A DNA stretch of 64,000 nucleotides from Paracidovorax wautersii (GCF_031453675.1 NZ_JAVIZX010000001.1:620001-684000); one strand, 5' to 3'; positions 27,052-35,992 are shown, counted from the stretch's first letter. Notes: generated from the letters alone by a model not told the origin. Numbers and translations are program-made.

Positions 27052-28110
27052 TCAGCTGCCATTGGCCGTGTGCGCGTCGTCGAAGAAGTAGTCCTGCACG
27101 GCCTTGGGCTCGTTCTTGATCGCGCCCACGCGGTGCAGGAACTGGCCCAGCCCCAGCGTGTTCTCGGGCTTCGTCTTGAACTGCACCTCGGGGTTCTGGA
27201 TGATCTTGAGCAGCAGCGCGCGGTCGGTCTTGGCGCCCGTCACCTTCAGGTAGATGTCGGCCGCCTTCTCGGGGTTGGCGGCGATGAACTTCGCCGACTC
27301 ATCGAGCGCATCGACGAAGGCCTTGTAGGTCTTGGGGCTCTCGTTGCGGAATTTCTCGGTGGCGTAGAGCACCGTGGCCGAGGCCGGGCCGCCCAGCACG
27401 TCGTAGGAATTGAGCACGATGCGCGCGTTGGGGTTGCCGGCCAGTTCCTGCTCCTGGAACGGCGGGTTGCCGAAGTGGCCCGTGATCTCGGTGCCGCCCT
27501 TGATGATGGCCGCCGCCGCATCGGGGTGCGGCACGGCCACCTGGATCTTGTCCAGGCGGTTGAACTCCTTGTCGCCCCACAGCTTGGCCGACGCGAACTG
27601 CAGCACGCGCGACTGCACCGACACGCCCACGGCCGGCAGCGCGATGCGGTCCTTGTCGGTGAAATCGGCAATCGTCTTCACGCTCGGGTTGTTGCTGACC
27701 AGGTAGTACGGGAAGTTGCCGAGCGAGGCCACGCCCTTCACGTTCTGGCGGCCCTTGGTGCGGTCCCACAGCGTGAACAGCGGGCCGACGCCGGCCCCCG
27801 CGATGTCGATGCTGCCGGACAGCAGCGCGTCGTTCACGGCCGATCCGCCCGAGAGCTTGAGGAACTCGACCTGGATGTCCACGCCCGCCGCCCTTCCGTG
27901 CTTCTCGATCAGCTTCTGGTCCTGCGCCACGTTGAGCAGCAGGTAGACGATGCCGAACTGCTCCGCGATGCGCAGCCGGCCTTCGGCGGCCTGGCCGATG
28001 CTTGGCGCCGCCAGCCCCGCGGCCAGCAGACCGGCGGCGGTGACAAGGGTGGCGGCCTTGCGCACGAAGCGGCGGCGCAGGGTGAAGGCGGCAGTGGCGG
28101 AACGTGGCAT
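27052..28110 (-). CDS. ABC transporter substrate-binding protein 1 (NMT1/SsuA type)
   Basis: Periplasmic binding protein, 352 residues, with a basic N-terminus and signal peptide (about 1-41, ending IGQAAEG). The mature protein starts GRLRIAEQFGIVYLLLNVAQ and is alignable end to end with its downstream paralogue, including the C-terminal VGAIKNEPKAVQDYFFDDAH against [20 protein letters not shown]. The ATG at 28110 has a GAGGGAG ribosome site. R1 repeat copy D lies 29-78 bp upstream. Having two binding proteins feeding one permease/ATPase suggests a broader ligand range. Confidence 0.9.
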   Translation of the reverse strand: MPRSATAAFTLRRRFVRKAATLVTAAGLLAAGLAAPSIGQAAEGRLRIAEQFGIVYLLLNVAQDQKLIEKHGRAAGVDIQVEFLKLSGGSAVNDALLSGSIDIAGAGVGPLFTLWDRTKGRQNVKGVASLGNFPYYLVSNNPSVKTIADFTDKDRIALPAVGVSVQSRVLQFASAKLWGDKEFNRLDKIQVAVPHPDAAAAIIKGGTEITGHFGNPPFQEQELAGNPNARIVLNSYDVLGGPASATVLYATEKFRNESPKTYKAFVDALDESAKFIAANPEKAADIYLKVTGAKTDRALLLKIIQNPEVQFKTKPENTLGLGQFLHRVGAIKNEPKAVQDYFFDDAHTANGS

Positions 28111-28138
28111 GGTGAAGACTCCCTCGACAGACTTAGAG

Positions 28139-28188
28139 TGAAAAGTGCCTCTAGCGCTTATCCATAAAGCGCCAGTAGCTATGAAATC
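28139..28188. repeat. Intergenic repeat family R1, copy D
   Basis: Between the TauD-like gene and the first binding protein. It holds CTCTAGCGCTTATCCATAAA and GCGCCAGTAGCTATGAAA. Read on the minus strand this is the same order as the other copies: TAGCTACTGGCGCTT, then ATGGATAAGCGCTAGAGGC. The 28189-28338 remainder of the gap shows no gene. Confidence 0.8.
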
Positions 28189-28338
28189 AGAAGCACCACG
28201 CGCACCACCGACACCACCGAACGCCATCGCTCGAAGGGTCGCGGAGCAGGCTCCGTCCGGCCGCTGGCTTCGAGCAGCCTTTGGGCCAGCGCGCAATGCG
28301 TTGGAGAGTTGCGCAGGCGGCCCTGGAGCCGCAGCGCC

Positions 28339-29274
28339 TCAGGGGGGCGTTCCCTCGACCGTCGTGCGGTAGAGCTTGCGGCGCTCGGTGTCCGGCGTGC
28401 CCGCGGCCAGGTGCTGCACCGAGCGGTTGTCCCAGAACACAAGATCGTGCGGCTGCCACTGGTGGCGGTAGACGAACTCCGGCCGCACGCTGGCGGCGAA
28501 CAACTGGGCCAGCAGATCGCGGCTTTCGTCCTCGGGCAGGCCGATGACGCGGGTGGTGAAGTGCTCGTTGACGAACAGCGCCTTGCGGCCCGTCTCCGGG
28601 TGCGTGCGCACCACGGGGTGCACGGCGGGCGCCACCTCGGCGATCTGCGCCTCGGTGAGCCGGGGACGCCACGGGCTCTTGGCACGCAGCTCTTCGTACT
28701 TGGCCAGGTAGCTGTGCTCGGCCTGCAGCGGGGCGATGGCCTGCTTCAGCGCCTCGGGCAGCGCGTCGTAGGCGGCGTGCTGGTCGGCGAACAGCGTGTC
28801 GCCGCCCTCGCCCGGCAGCTCCTGCGCGTGCAGCAGCGAGCCCAGGCTGGGCCGCTCCTTGTACGACAGGTCGGAATGCCAGAAATGGCCCGCATCGCCC
28901 AGCCCGATGGGCTGGCCGGTGGCCTCGTCCTTGATGTTGGAGACGATGAGGACCTCGGGGTGGCCGGCCAGCTGGAAGTTCTTCAGCACATGGATCTGCA
29001 GCGGCCCGAAGCGGCGGCTGAAGTCCACGTGCTGGCGCGGGGTGATGCGCTGGTCCCGGAACACCAGCACGTGGTGGTCCAGATGCGCCTGGTGCAGGCG
29101 CCGGAAGTCGGCATCGCCCAGCGGGCGGTTCAGGTCGAGCCCGACGACCTCGGCGCCCAGCGGGCCTGCGGCGCCGGGCAGCAAGCGGATCTCGAAGCCC
29201 TGCGGCGGCGCATCGTCCAGCGGATGCAAGGGCTGCAGGGGATGGGCGTCGGCATGGGACAGGACTGCGGACAT
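28339..29274 (-). CDS. TauD/TfdA-family Fe(II)/2-oxoglutarate dioxygenase
   Basis: Cytoplasmic non-heme iron oxygenase of 311 residues. The iron-binding HxD is in HFWHSDLSYKERPS, the distal histidine in DNRSVQHLAAGTP, and the 2-oxoglutarate arginine in RRKLYRTTVEG near the C-terminus. The family oxidises taurine, alkylsulfonates, 2,4-D and similar compounds. It is upstream of and co-oriented with the ABC importer, so it probably degrades the imported substrate, for example releasing sulfite. The ATG at 29274 has a GAGGTG site. Substrate is inferred from context only. Confidence 0.88.
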   Translation of the reverse strand: MSAVLSHADAHPLQPLHPLDDAPPQGFEIRLLPGAAGPLGAEVVGLDLNRPLGDADFRRLHQAHLDHHVLVFRDQRITPRQHVDFSRRFGPLQIHVLKNFQLAGHPEVLIVSNIKDEATGQPIGLGDAGHFWHSDLSYKERPSLGSLLHAQELPGEGGDTLFADQHAAYDALPEALKQAIAPLQAEHSYLAKYEELRAKSPWRPRLTEAQIAEVAPAVHPVVRTHPETGRKALFVNEHFTTRVIGLPEDESRDLLAQLFAASVRPEFVYRHQWQPHDLVFWDNRSVQHLAAGTPDTERRKLYRTTVEGTPP

Positions 29275-29362
29275 GGAACAACACCTCGTTCGTTCGGGCC
29301 TGGCAGGCCCCTGAAGCGCCACTCTATGCAGCGCGCCTCATGCACGGAACGAATGATTTTTC

Positions 29363-29376
29363 AGTAGTTAACTACT
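29363..29376. promoter_or_regulatory. Palindrome in the divergent TauD-eutB promoter region
   Basis: AGTAGTTAACTACT is a perfect 14-bp palindrome in an AT-rich island (29352-29390) between two divergent genes, the position expected of an operator. The binding protein is unknown. Confidence 0.4.
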
Positions 29377-29484
29377 TAAACAGCTATGAAGGCGGTGCAC
29401 ACGCCAGAACGGGCAGGCAGCCTTCATCGGGAGCGCGCCGTCGCGCTTACGATGGCCTGGCAGCACTCCACCCGAAGGCCCCGC

Positions 29485-30909
29485 ATGCCCTCTTCTGCAT
29501 ACCACCACACGCTCGGCGGCCACCGCTGGCAGTTCGCAGACCTGCGCGACGTTCTGGCCAAGGCCAGTCCGGCACGGTCGGGCGACGCGCTGGCGGGCCT
29601 TGCCGCACAGTCTTCCGTCGAGCGCATGGCCGCGCGCCTGTGCCTGGCCGATGTGCCGCTGCGCCGGTTTCTCAGCGACGCCGTCGTGCCCTACGAGAGC
29701 GACGAGGTCACACGCCTCATCATCGACACGCACGATGCGGCGGCCTTCGCCCCCATTGCCCACCTGACCGTGGGAGGCTTTCGCGACTGGCTGCTGTCGC
29801 ATGCCACCGACAGCGCCACGCTGGCCGCCACCGCGACCGGCATCACGCCGGAAATGGCGGCGGCCGTGAGCAAGCTCATGCGCAACCAGGACCTGATCGC
29901 CGTGGCGCGCAAATGCCGCGTGGTCACGCGCTTTCGCAACACCCTGGGCTTGCCGGGCCACCTGGCCGTGCGGCTGCAGCCCAACCACCCGACGGACGAC
30001 CTGCGCGGCATCGCCGCGTCGATGATCGACGGGCTGCTGTACGGCGCGGGCGATGCAGTGATCGGCGTGAACCCGGCCACCGACAGCATCGCCGCGCTGA
30101 CCGGTCTGGTGCATGCGCTGGCCGATGTGATCGAACGGCTGGAGATTCCCACCCAGGCGTGCGTGCTCACCCATGTGACGAACACCGTGCAGATGATCGA
30201 ACAGGGCGCGCCCGTGGACCTGGTGTTCCAGTCCATCGCCGGCACGGAGGCCGCCAACAGCAGCTTCGGCGTCAGCCTGGCGCTGCTGCGCGAAGCGCGC
30301 GAGGCCGCGCTCTCGCTACGCCGCGGTGCGGATTTCAGCGATGGCGTGGGCGACCATGTGATGTATTTCGAAACCGGCCAGGGCAGCGCCCTGTCGGCCA
30401 ACGCCCACCACGGGGTGGACCAGCAGACCTGCGAGGCGCGGGCCTACGCGGTGGCCCGCGCCTTCTCACCGCTGCTCACCAACACCGTGGTGGGCTTCAT
30501 CGGGCCGGAATACCTGTACGACGGCAAGCAGATCATCCGCGCCGGGCTGGAGGACCATTTCTGCGGCAAGCTGCTGGGCGTGCCGCTGGGCTGCGACGTC
30601 TGCTACACCAACCACGCCGAGGCCGACTCCGACGACATGGACACGCTGCTCACGCTGCTGGGCGTGGCCGGCGTCACCTTCGTGATGGGCGTGCCAGGCG
30701 CGGACGACGTCATGCTGAACTACCAGAGCACCTCGTTCCACGATGCGCTGTACCTGCGCGACGTGCTGGGCCTGCGGCGCGCGCCCGAATTCGACGCCTG
30801 GCTGCAGCGCATGCAGCTGGCCGATGAGGCGGGACGGCTGCTGCCGGCCAGCGCCGCGCTGCCTGCGCTGGCGCGGCTGCGTCACGGCTCCCTGCCGCCA
30901 CCTGCTTAG
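29485..30909 (+). CDS. eutB: Ethanolamine ammonia-lyase, large subunit
   Basis: Adenosylcobalamin-dependent lyase (474 residues) that turns ethanolamine into acetaldehyde and ammonia. Family motifs include GLPGHLAVRLQPNHPTDD, YGAGDAVIGVNPATDS, QSIAGTEAANSSFGV, DHVMYFETGQGSALSAN and CDVCYTNHAEADSDDMD. The ATG at 29485 gives normal length and follows GAAGG. The small subunit starts 9 bp after its stop. No microcompartment shell or eut regulator is nearby, so this is the cytosolic, nitrogen-acquiring type. Confidence 0.96.
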   Translation: MPSSAYHHTLGGHRWQFADLRDVLAKASPARSGDALAGLAAQSSVERMAARLCLADVPLRRFLSDAVVPYESDEVTRLIIDTHDAAAFAPIAHLTVGGFRDWLLSHATDSATLAATATGITPEMAAAVSKLMRNQDLIAVARKCRVVTRFRNTLGLPGHLAVRLQPNHPTDDLRGIAASMIDGLLYGAGDAVIGVNPATDSIAALTGLVHALADVIERLEIPTQACVLTHVTNTVQMIEQGAPVDLVFQSIAGTEAANSSFGVSLALLREAREAALSLRRGADFSDGVGDHVMYFETGQGSALSANAHHGVDQQTCEARAYAVARAFSPLLTNTVVGFIGPEYLYDGKQIIRAGLEDHFCGKLLGVPLGCDVCYTNHAEADSDDMDTLLTLLGVAGVTFVMGVPGADDVMLNYQSTSFHDALYLRDVLGLRRAPEFDAWLQRMQLADEAGRLLPASAALPALARLRHGSLPPPA

Positions 30910-30918
30910 GACACTGCC

Positions 30919-31794
30919 ATGGCTGACCGCCACACTCCCATTTCGCAGGACGCAGCACCGGATGCGGCGGCCCCCGACCCCTGGACCGACCTGCGCGCCC
31001 ACACCGCTGCCCGCCTGGCGCTGGGCCGCTCCGGCAGCGCACTGCCCACCCGGGCGCTGCTGGAATTCGGCGTCGCCCATGCCCAGGCGCGGGATGCCGT
31101 ACACGTGCAGCTCGATGCCGATGTGTTGGCGCACACCCTGCAGGCACAGGGCTGCGACACACTGCAGGTGGCCAGCGCCGCCGCCGACCGCGCCACCTAC
31201 CTGCTGCGGCCCGACCTGGGCCGGCACCTGGGCGCCGCCGATGCCGAGCGGCTGCGCGCCGAAAACGTAGGGAGTTCCCATCCCACCGGGCCGGACGGCT
31301 GCGACCTGCTGCTGGTAGCGGCCGACGGCCTCTCGTCCGCTGCCGTGGCGCACCATGCCGCGCCACTGGTGCAGGCCATCCGCGCGCAGGCGCCGGGCGG
31401 CTGGCGCATCGGCCCGGTGGTGATTGCCACCGAGGCGCGCGTGGCGCTGGGCGACGAAGTGGGAGCGCTGCTGGGGGCCCGCCTGGTGGCGGTCTTGATC
31501 GGCGAGCGGCCGGGCCTGTCGGCGCCGGACAGCCTGGGCATCTACCTGACCTGGCATCCGCGGGTGGGGCGCCACGATGCGCAGCGCAACTGCATCTCCA
31601 ACGTGCGCCCCGAAGGCCTGCCCGTGCAGGCCGCCGCCGCCAGGCTGTGGTGGCTGTGCCAGGAAGCGCGGCGGCTCGGCCTTACCGGCATCGGGCTCAA
31701 GGACCGCAGCGATGCGGCCGTGGTGACCGGCGCGGCGGGAGGCGCGCCGCTTCCGCGCCGGCCACAACAGGGATCGGAGAGCGGGGACCGTTGA
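30919..31794 (+). CDS. eutC: Ethanolamine ammonia-lyase, small subunit
   Basis: Small subunit (291 residues) that completes the cobalamin site of EutB. Typical segments are DLRAHTAARLALGRSGSALP near the start, DLLLVAADGLSSAAVAHHA, ARVALGDEVGALLGA, VLIGERPGLSAPDSLGIYLT and RNCISNVRPEGL. The acidic, alanine-rich first 20 residues are variable in the family. It is translated directly after eutB and the two probably form one operon. It converges on the MidA-like methyltransferase gene with 35 bp between. Confidence 0.95.
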   Translation: MADRHTPISQDAAPDAAAPDPWTDLRAHTAARLALGRSGSALPTRALLEFGVAHAQARDAVHVQLDADVLAHTLQAQGCDTLQVASAAADRATYLLRPDLGRHLGAADAERLRAENVGSSHPTGPDGCDLLLVAADGLSSAAVAHHAAPLVQAIRAQAPGGWRIGPVVIATEARVALGDEVGALLGARLVAVLIGERPGLSAPDSLGIYLTWHPRVGRHDAQRNCISNVRPEGLPVQAAAARLWWLCQEARRLGLTGIGLKDRSDAAVVTGAAGGAPLPRRPQQGSESGDR

Positions 31795-31829
31795 TCCGCT
31801 CCGCCGCCCCGCGGACCATCACGCGGCGC

Positions 31830-32936
31830 TCAAAGCCGGTGCGACCGGTCGCCCCGCGCAAAGCCCATGGGTTCCCACGGCTCGCCCACGCCCAGGGCCA
31901 GCACCTTGAACAGTTCGCCCATTTCGTGTTCCATCATCAATTTGGCCGCTTGTGCCCGTTCCGCCTGCGCCAGCAGCTCCAGATTCGATAGCAGACCGCT
32001 GTTGATGAGAAAGTGCGCCTGCGTGGTGTAGCCCAGCACGTTCAGGCCCGCGTCCTGCGCGGCCAGCGCCATGGCGGTGAAGTTGACGTGGGCCGTGATG
32101 TCCTTCAGGCCCACATCGGCCAGCGGGTCGCTGTCGGCCAGATGGCCGCGGTGGCACATCACCGTGCCCATGTGGCGCTGCGGGTGGTAGTACTCGCTCT
32201 CGCCGAAGCCGTAGTCGATGAGGAAGGCCGCGCCGCGCGTGAGGCGCTGCGCCAGCGTGCGGAGGAAACCTTCGCCCTGGGCGTGCGTCTCGGTCAGGTA
32301 GTCCTGCGGGCCCTCCGGCTCCACGGGCGGGCGCAGCGCGGTCGGGCGGTCGGCCCACACGAAGGCGCCGTTCTCGAACGCCACGCCGCGCTCGTGCCAT
32401 ACGCCCGTGCCGGCCCCGCCGTGGCGGGCCAGCAACTGCACGGGCATGGCGTCCAGCACCTCGTTGCCCACGACCACGCCCTGAAAGGTGTCCGGCAGCC
32501 GGTCTGCCCAGACCACACGGTCGCCATAGGCCGACAACGCCACCTGCTGGCGTGCGCGCAGGCTGCCCGACAGGTCGACGATGGTGTAGCGCCGCACGCG
32601 CTCGCCCAGGCTGCCGAGCAACTGGCCGGCCAGCGCACCGGAGCCGGCGCCGAACTCCCAGACCTCGTCGGTCTGGGTCACGTCGAGCGCCTCGCGCACC
32701 TGGTTTGCCAGCGTCTGGCCGAAGACGGGCGAGAGCTCGGGCGCGGTCACGAAGTCGCTGCCGGAGTCAGGCATAGCGCCGAACTTGGTGCTGTCATTGG
32801 CGTAGTAGCCCAGGCCCGGCGTGTACAGCGCCAACTCCATGAAGCGGTCGAAGCCGATCCAGCCGCCTGCGTCTGCAATGGCCTGGGCGATCTGCGCCTG
32901 CAGGGCGCTCGATAAAATGTCAGGTTCTGTCGTCAC
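31830..32936 (-). CDS. MidA/NDUFAF7-family SAM-dependent methyltransferase
   Basis: A 368-residue class I methyltransferase. The N-terminal GWIGFDRFMELALYTPGLGYY is the family mark; the SAM-binding glycine loop is VWEFGAGSGALAG, followed by VVGNEVLDAMPVQ and LIDYGFGESEYYHPQR. The mitochondrial homologue methylates an arginine of complex I; the bacterial substrate is not established. The gene is divergent from the pteridine reductase gene with 17 bp between starts and converges on eutC. Confidence 0.88.
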   Translation of the reverse strand: MTTEPDILSSALQAQIAQAIADAGGWIGFDRFMELALYTPGLGYYANDSTKFGAMPDSGSDFVTAPELSPVFGQTLANQVREALDVTQTDEVWEFGAGSGALAGQLLGSLGERVRRYTIVDLSGSLRARQQVALSAYGDRVVWADRLPDTFQGVVVGNEVLDAMPVQLLARHGGAGTGVWHERGVAFENGAFVWADRPTALRPPVEPEGPQDYLTETHAQGEGFLRTLAQRLTRGAAFLIDYGFGESEYYHPQRHMGTVMCHRGHLADSDPLADVGLKDITAHVNFTAMALAAQDAGLNVLGYTTQAHFLINSGLLSNLELLAQAERAQAAKLMMEHEMGELFKVLALGVGEPWEPMGFARGDRSHRL

Positions 32937-32953
32937 GACGCCGATTGTCCCCC

Positions 32954-33739
32954 ATGCCCTCTACTTCCCGCCCCCGCACCGTGCTGGTGACCGGCGCCGC
33001 CCGGCGTCTGGGCCGCGCGATCGCGCTCGCGCTGGCGGCCGGCGGCTGGCAGGTGGCCGTGCACTACCGCCAATCGGAGCAGGATGCTATTGAAACAGTA
33101 GCTGAATGCGCAATACTGGCGGGCGCCAGCGCCCATTTTGATGCAGATTTCGAGGACGAGGATGCCATCCGCACCCTGCTGCCCCGGGTGGTGGCGCACT
33201 TCGGCGCGGTGGATGCCGTCGTCAACAGCGCATCGCTCTTCGAGCACGACGACGCGGCCAGCTTCGGTTTCGCGCGTCTGGAGCAGCACCTGCGCAGCAA
33301 CACAGCCGCCCCCATCCTGCTGGCCCAGGCCCTGCACGCCCACGTGGGCGCGCGCGCGGCCGCCGGCGACGCCGACGCGCACGGCGCCGTCGTCAACCTG
33401 CTGGACCAGAAGCTCTGGAACCAGAATCCCGACTTCCTGAGCTACACCCTCTCCAAGGCCGCGCTGGAAGCCGCGGGCACCATGCTGGCGCTGGCGCTGG
33501 CGCCGCGGGTGCGCGTGGTGGGCGTCGCACCCGGCCTGACGCTGACCAGCCACATGCTGGAAGATGAGAAGTTCCGCCAGCTGCACGCGCTGAGCCCGCT
33601 GGGCCGCTCGTCCACGGCCGAGGACGTGGCCGCGACCGTCAAGTTCGCGCTGGAGAACCGTTCCATCACCGGCACCACGCTGCTGGTGGACGGCGGCCAG
33701 CACCTGATGCGCTTCGAGCGCGATTTTTCCCTGATGTGA
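32954..33739 (+). CDS. SDR-family pteridine reductase (FolM-like), carrying an R1-like insert
   Basis: NADPH-dependent short-chain reductase, 261 residues. The nucleotide motif TGAARRLGRAIA (arginine-rich, as in pteridine reductases), the NSAS motif and the catalytic YTLSK are present. It precedes folB by 35 bp, which supports a dihydropterin/dihydrofolate reductase role. Residues 44-64 are encoded by a stretch (33084-33146) with codons unlike the rest (GCT, ATT, GAA, ACA, GTA, ATA) that closely resembles the R1 repeat. The frame stays open through it. The ATG at 32954 is preferred to the TTG at 32945. Confidence 0.85.
   Translation: MPSTSRPRTVLVTGAARRLGRAIALALAAGGWQVAVHYRQSEQDAIETVAECAILAGASAHFDADFEDEDAIRTLLPRVVAHFGAVDAVVNSASLFEHDDAASFGFARLEQHLRSNTAAPILLAQALHAHVGARAAAGDADAHGAVVNLLDQKLWNQNPDFLSYTLSKAALEAAGTMLALALAPRVRVVGVAPGLTLTSHMLEDEKFRQLHALSPLGRSSTAEDVAATVKFALENRSITGTTLLVDGGQHLMRFERDFSLM
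33084..33146. repeat. R1-like repeat, copy E, inside a coding sequence
   Basis: GCTATTGAAACAGTAGCTGA then ATGCGCAATACTGGCGGGCG. It matches copy G read on the minus strand (GATAGCTGATTGCGCTTGCT, GGGCGGGCGC) and copy C (GCTATCAATAGAGTAGCTG). It is AT-rich at codon third positions inside an otherwise GC-rich gene and encodes residues 44-64 of the pteridine reductase in frame. Confidence 0.6.
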
Positions 33740-33774
33740 GCGCACGCTCGCACCACCAACCCCAGCCCATCACC

Positions 33775-34146
33775 ATGTACAACGCCGCAGGGACGCAGAT
33801 CCTCAAGCTGACCGGATTGCGCTTCGATGCCAATCTGGGCATCCTGGCGCACGAGAAGACTGCGCCCCAGCCCATCCAGGTCGATGCCGAGCTGAACCTG
33901 GGCACCCAGCCCCTGGCGCCGCGCGACGACGACATCCGCCATGTGCTGGACTACCGCAAGGTGCGCCAGATCATCATCGACGAGTGCACGGCCGAGCACG
34001 TGAACCTGCTGGAGAGCCTGATCGGCAAGCTGGCCCAGCGGCTGATGCAGCTGCCCGGTGTGCTGGGCGTGCGGGTCAAGATCGCCAAGCTCGAAATTTT
34101 TGACGACTGCGAAGTGGCCATTCGCGTCGAAACCGGACAGTGGTAA
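33775..34146 (+). CDS. folB: Dihydroneopterin aldolase
   Basis: Folate-pathway enzyme (123 residues from the ATG at 33775) that cleaves dihydroneopterin to 6-hydroxymethyl-dihydropterin and glycolaldehyde. The start [20 protein letters not shown], the central [20 protein letters not shown] containing the TxEHVN-type motif, and [20 protein letters not shown] are family signatures. A GTG at 33736 overlapping the reductase stop is an alternative start. Together with the upstream reductase it forms a small pterin unit; ttcA begins 5 bp later. Confidence 0.92.
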   Translation: MYNAAGTQILKLTGLRFDANLGILAHEKTAPQPIQVDAELNLGTQPLAPRDDDIRHVLDYRKVRQIIIDECTAEHVNLLESLIGKLAQRLMQLPGVLGVRVKIAKLEIFDDCEVAIRVETGQW

Positions 34147-34151
34147 CTCCC

Positions 34152-35123
34152 ATGAATGCAATCCTGAACGGCGACTGGATCGCCGAAACCCCTGAAGCCT
34201 CCGCCCCTGCCGGTGCAACCGATGCGGCTGTGCCCCAGGGCAACCGCCTGAAGATCGAGCGCGAGGCCCACAAGCTCGAGAAGCGCCTGTGCCGCGAGGT
34301 GGGCAAGGCCATCGTCGACTTCAACATGATCGAAGAAGGCGACAAGGTCATGGTGTGCATGTCCGGCGGCAAGGACAGCTACACCCTGCTGGACATCCTC
34401 ATCCGCCTGCAGAAGCGCGCGCCCATCCACTTCGACCTGGTGGCGGTGAACCTCGACCAGAAGCAGCCTGGCTTCCCCGAGCACATCCTGCCGGAGTACC
34501 TGGCCAGCACCGGCGTGCCGTTCCACATCGAGAACGAGGACACCTACAGCATCGTCAAGCGCCTGATCCCCGAGGGCAAGACCACCTGCAGCCTGTGCAG
34601 CCGCCTGCGCCGGGGCATCCTGTACCGCGTGGCCGATGAGCTGGGCTGCACCAAGATCGCCCTGGGCCACCACCGCGACGACATCATGCAGACGCTGCTG
34701 CTGAACATGTTCTTCGGCGGCAAGCTGAAAAGCATGCCCGCCAAGCTGGTGAGCGACGACGGCCGCCACATGGTGATCCGCCCGCTGGCTTATGTGAACG
34801 AGAAGGACACGACGCGCTGGGCGGCGCAACAGAACTTTCCCATCATTCCGTGCAACCTCTGCGGCAGCCAGGAGAACCTGCAGCGCAAGCAGGTCGGCGA
34901 GATGCTGCGCGAGTGGGACCGCAAGTTCCCCGGCCGGGTCGAGAACATGTTTACCGCGCTGCAGAACGTGGTGCCTTCTCACCTGCTCGATGGAACGCTG
35001 CATGACTTCAAGGGTCTGAAGACCACGGGCGTCGCCAGCGAGGACGGCGACAAGGCTTTCGACCGTGAGGAATTCCCCGCTGCGCCCGGCCTGCCAGGCG
35101 TGCAGGTGGTGCAGCTGACCTGA
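34152..35123 (+). CDS. ttcA: tRNA 2-thiocytidine biosynthesis protein
   Basis: PP-loop ATPase with an iron-sulfur cluster that thiolates cytidine 32 of certain tRNAs. The 323-residue protein has SGGKDS at 71-76, the cluster-binding pair C146/C149 ([10 protein letters not shown]) and a third cysteine region in [28 protein letters not shown] is typical of the TtcA/TtuA group. The ATG at 34152 follows the folB stop closely, so it may be co-transcribed. A long palindrome lies just after the stop. Confidence 0.95.
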   Translation: MNAILNGDWIAETPEASAPAGATDAAVPQGNRLKIEREAHKLEKRLCREVGKAIVDFNMIEEGDKVMVCMSGGKDSYTLLDILIRLQKRAPIHFDLVAVNLDQKQPGFPEHILPEYLASTGVPFHIENEDTYSIVKRLIPEGKTTCSLCSRLRRGILYRVADELGCTKIALGHHRDDIMQTLLLNMFFGGKLKSMPAKLVSDDGRHMVIRPLAYVNEKDTTRWAAQQNFPIIPCNLCGSQENLQRKQVGEMLREWDRKFPGRVENMFTALQNVVPSHLLDGTLHDFKGLKTTGVASEDGDKAFDREEFPAAPGLPGVQVVQLT

Positions 35124-35130
35124 CGTATTG

Positions 35131-35156
35131 CGGGCCTGACAGGCCTGTCAGGCCCG
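35131..35156. terminator. 26-bp perfect palindrome after ttcA
   Basis: CGGGCCTGACAGG (35131-35143) is followed directly by its reverse complement (35144-35156). It starts 7 bp after the ttcA stop. There is no T-run, so it could be a Rho-independent-like stem without a tail, an RNA 3'-end stabiliser or a protein site. Confidence 0.45.
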
Positions 35157-35266
35157 GCGTACAACCGTACGTCGGATTTCCCCACCGGTTTCCAGCGCCA
35201 GCCAGCCGATCCTTCAGCCAGCGCCCTGCCCCTTTTGCGTGCCTTTCACGATTCCAGGAGCTCACC

Positions 35267-35992
35267 ATGACGATCCCGCGCTGGTTCCCATCCCTCTGCC
35301 TGTGCTTTGTTGCGGCCTTCGCGCTGGGCGGTTGCGCGTCCACCCGCGTGGTGGACAGCGACGTGCGCAGCTTCTCCACCCTGTCGGCGCTGCCGGCGCC
35401 CCCCACCTACCGCCTGGAGCGGCTGCCGTCGCAAACGGCCTACGCCCAGTCGTTCTCCTCCATCGAGGCACTGGCCCAGCAGTCGCTGGCGCGCGTGGGC
35501 CTGCAGCGTGACGATGCGAACGCCAAGCTGGTGCTGCAGATCGGCGCCCAGGGCAGCTACACCCTGCCGGCCTACTGGCCCTACTACGGCGATCCGTTCT
35601 ATGGCCGGTTCGGTTGGGGCTTCGGCTACGGCGGCCGCGGCGGCTGGGGCTTGGGAATGGGCACCGGCTGGATGATGGACCGCCCCCCCACCCTGCACCG
35701 CCGCGAGGTCAGCCTGGTGCTGCGCGACGCCGCCACGCAGCGCGTGGTGTACGAAACCTCAGCCCTGTACGAGGACGTGTGGACCGACGACCCCGCCATC
35801 TTCGGCATCCTCTTCGATGCAGCGCTCACCGGCTTCCCGCAGCCGCCTGCGGGCATGCGCAAGGTGCGCACGACCATCGGCCCGGTCGAGCAGCGCGGAA
35901 GCGGCGCCGCGCCGGCCACCGTCGCCCCGGCAAATGCGCCCGCCACCGCCACGCCCGTGCCCCCGGCCACGCCGGGCACGGTGGTGAAGTAA
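35267..35992 (+). CDS. DUF4136 lipoprotein
   Basis: Exported lipoprotein, 241 residues. Signal peptide with lipobox LGGC (lipidated C23). The mature part, STRVVDSDVRSFSTL and later EALAQQSLARVGLQRDDANAKLVLQI, fits DUF4136 domains of envelope lipoproteins. A central aromatic/glycine-rich segment (YWPYYGDPFYGRFGWGFGY, about 105-125) is unusual and probably extended. The C-terminal 30 residues are an alanine/proline/threonine linker. Function unknown. Preceded by about 140 bp with a palindrome, so it probably has its own promoter. Confidence 0.85.
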   Translation: MTIPRWFPSLCLCFVAAFALGGCASTRVVDSDVRSFSTLSALPAPPTYRLERLPSQTAYAQSFSSIEALAQQSLARVGLQRDDANAKLVLQIGAQGSYTLPAYWPYYGDPFYGRFGWGFGYGGRGGWGLGMGTGWMMDRPPTLHRREVSLVLRDAATQRVVYETSALYEDVWTDDPAIFGILFDAALTGFPQPPAGMRKVRTTIGPVEQRGSGAAPATVAPANAPATATPVPPATPGTVVK

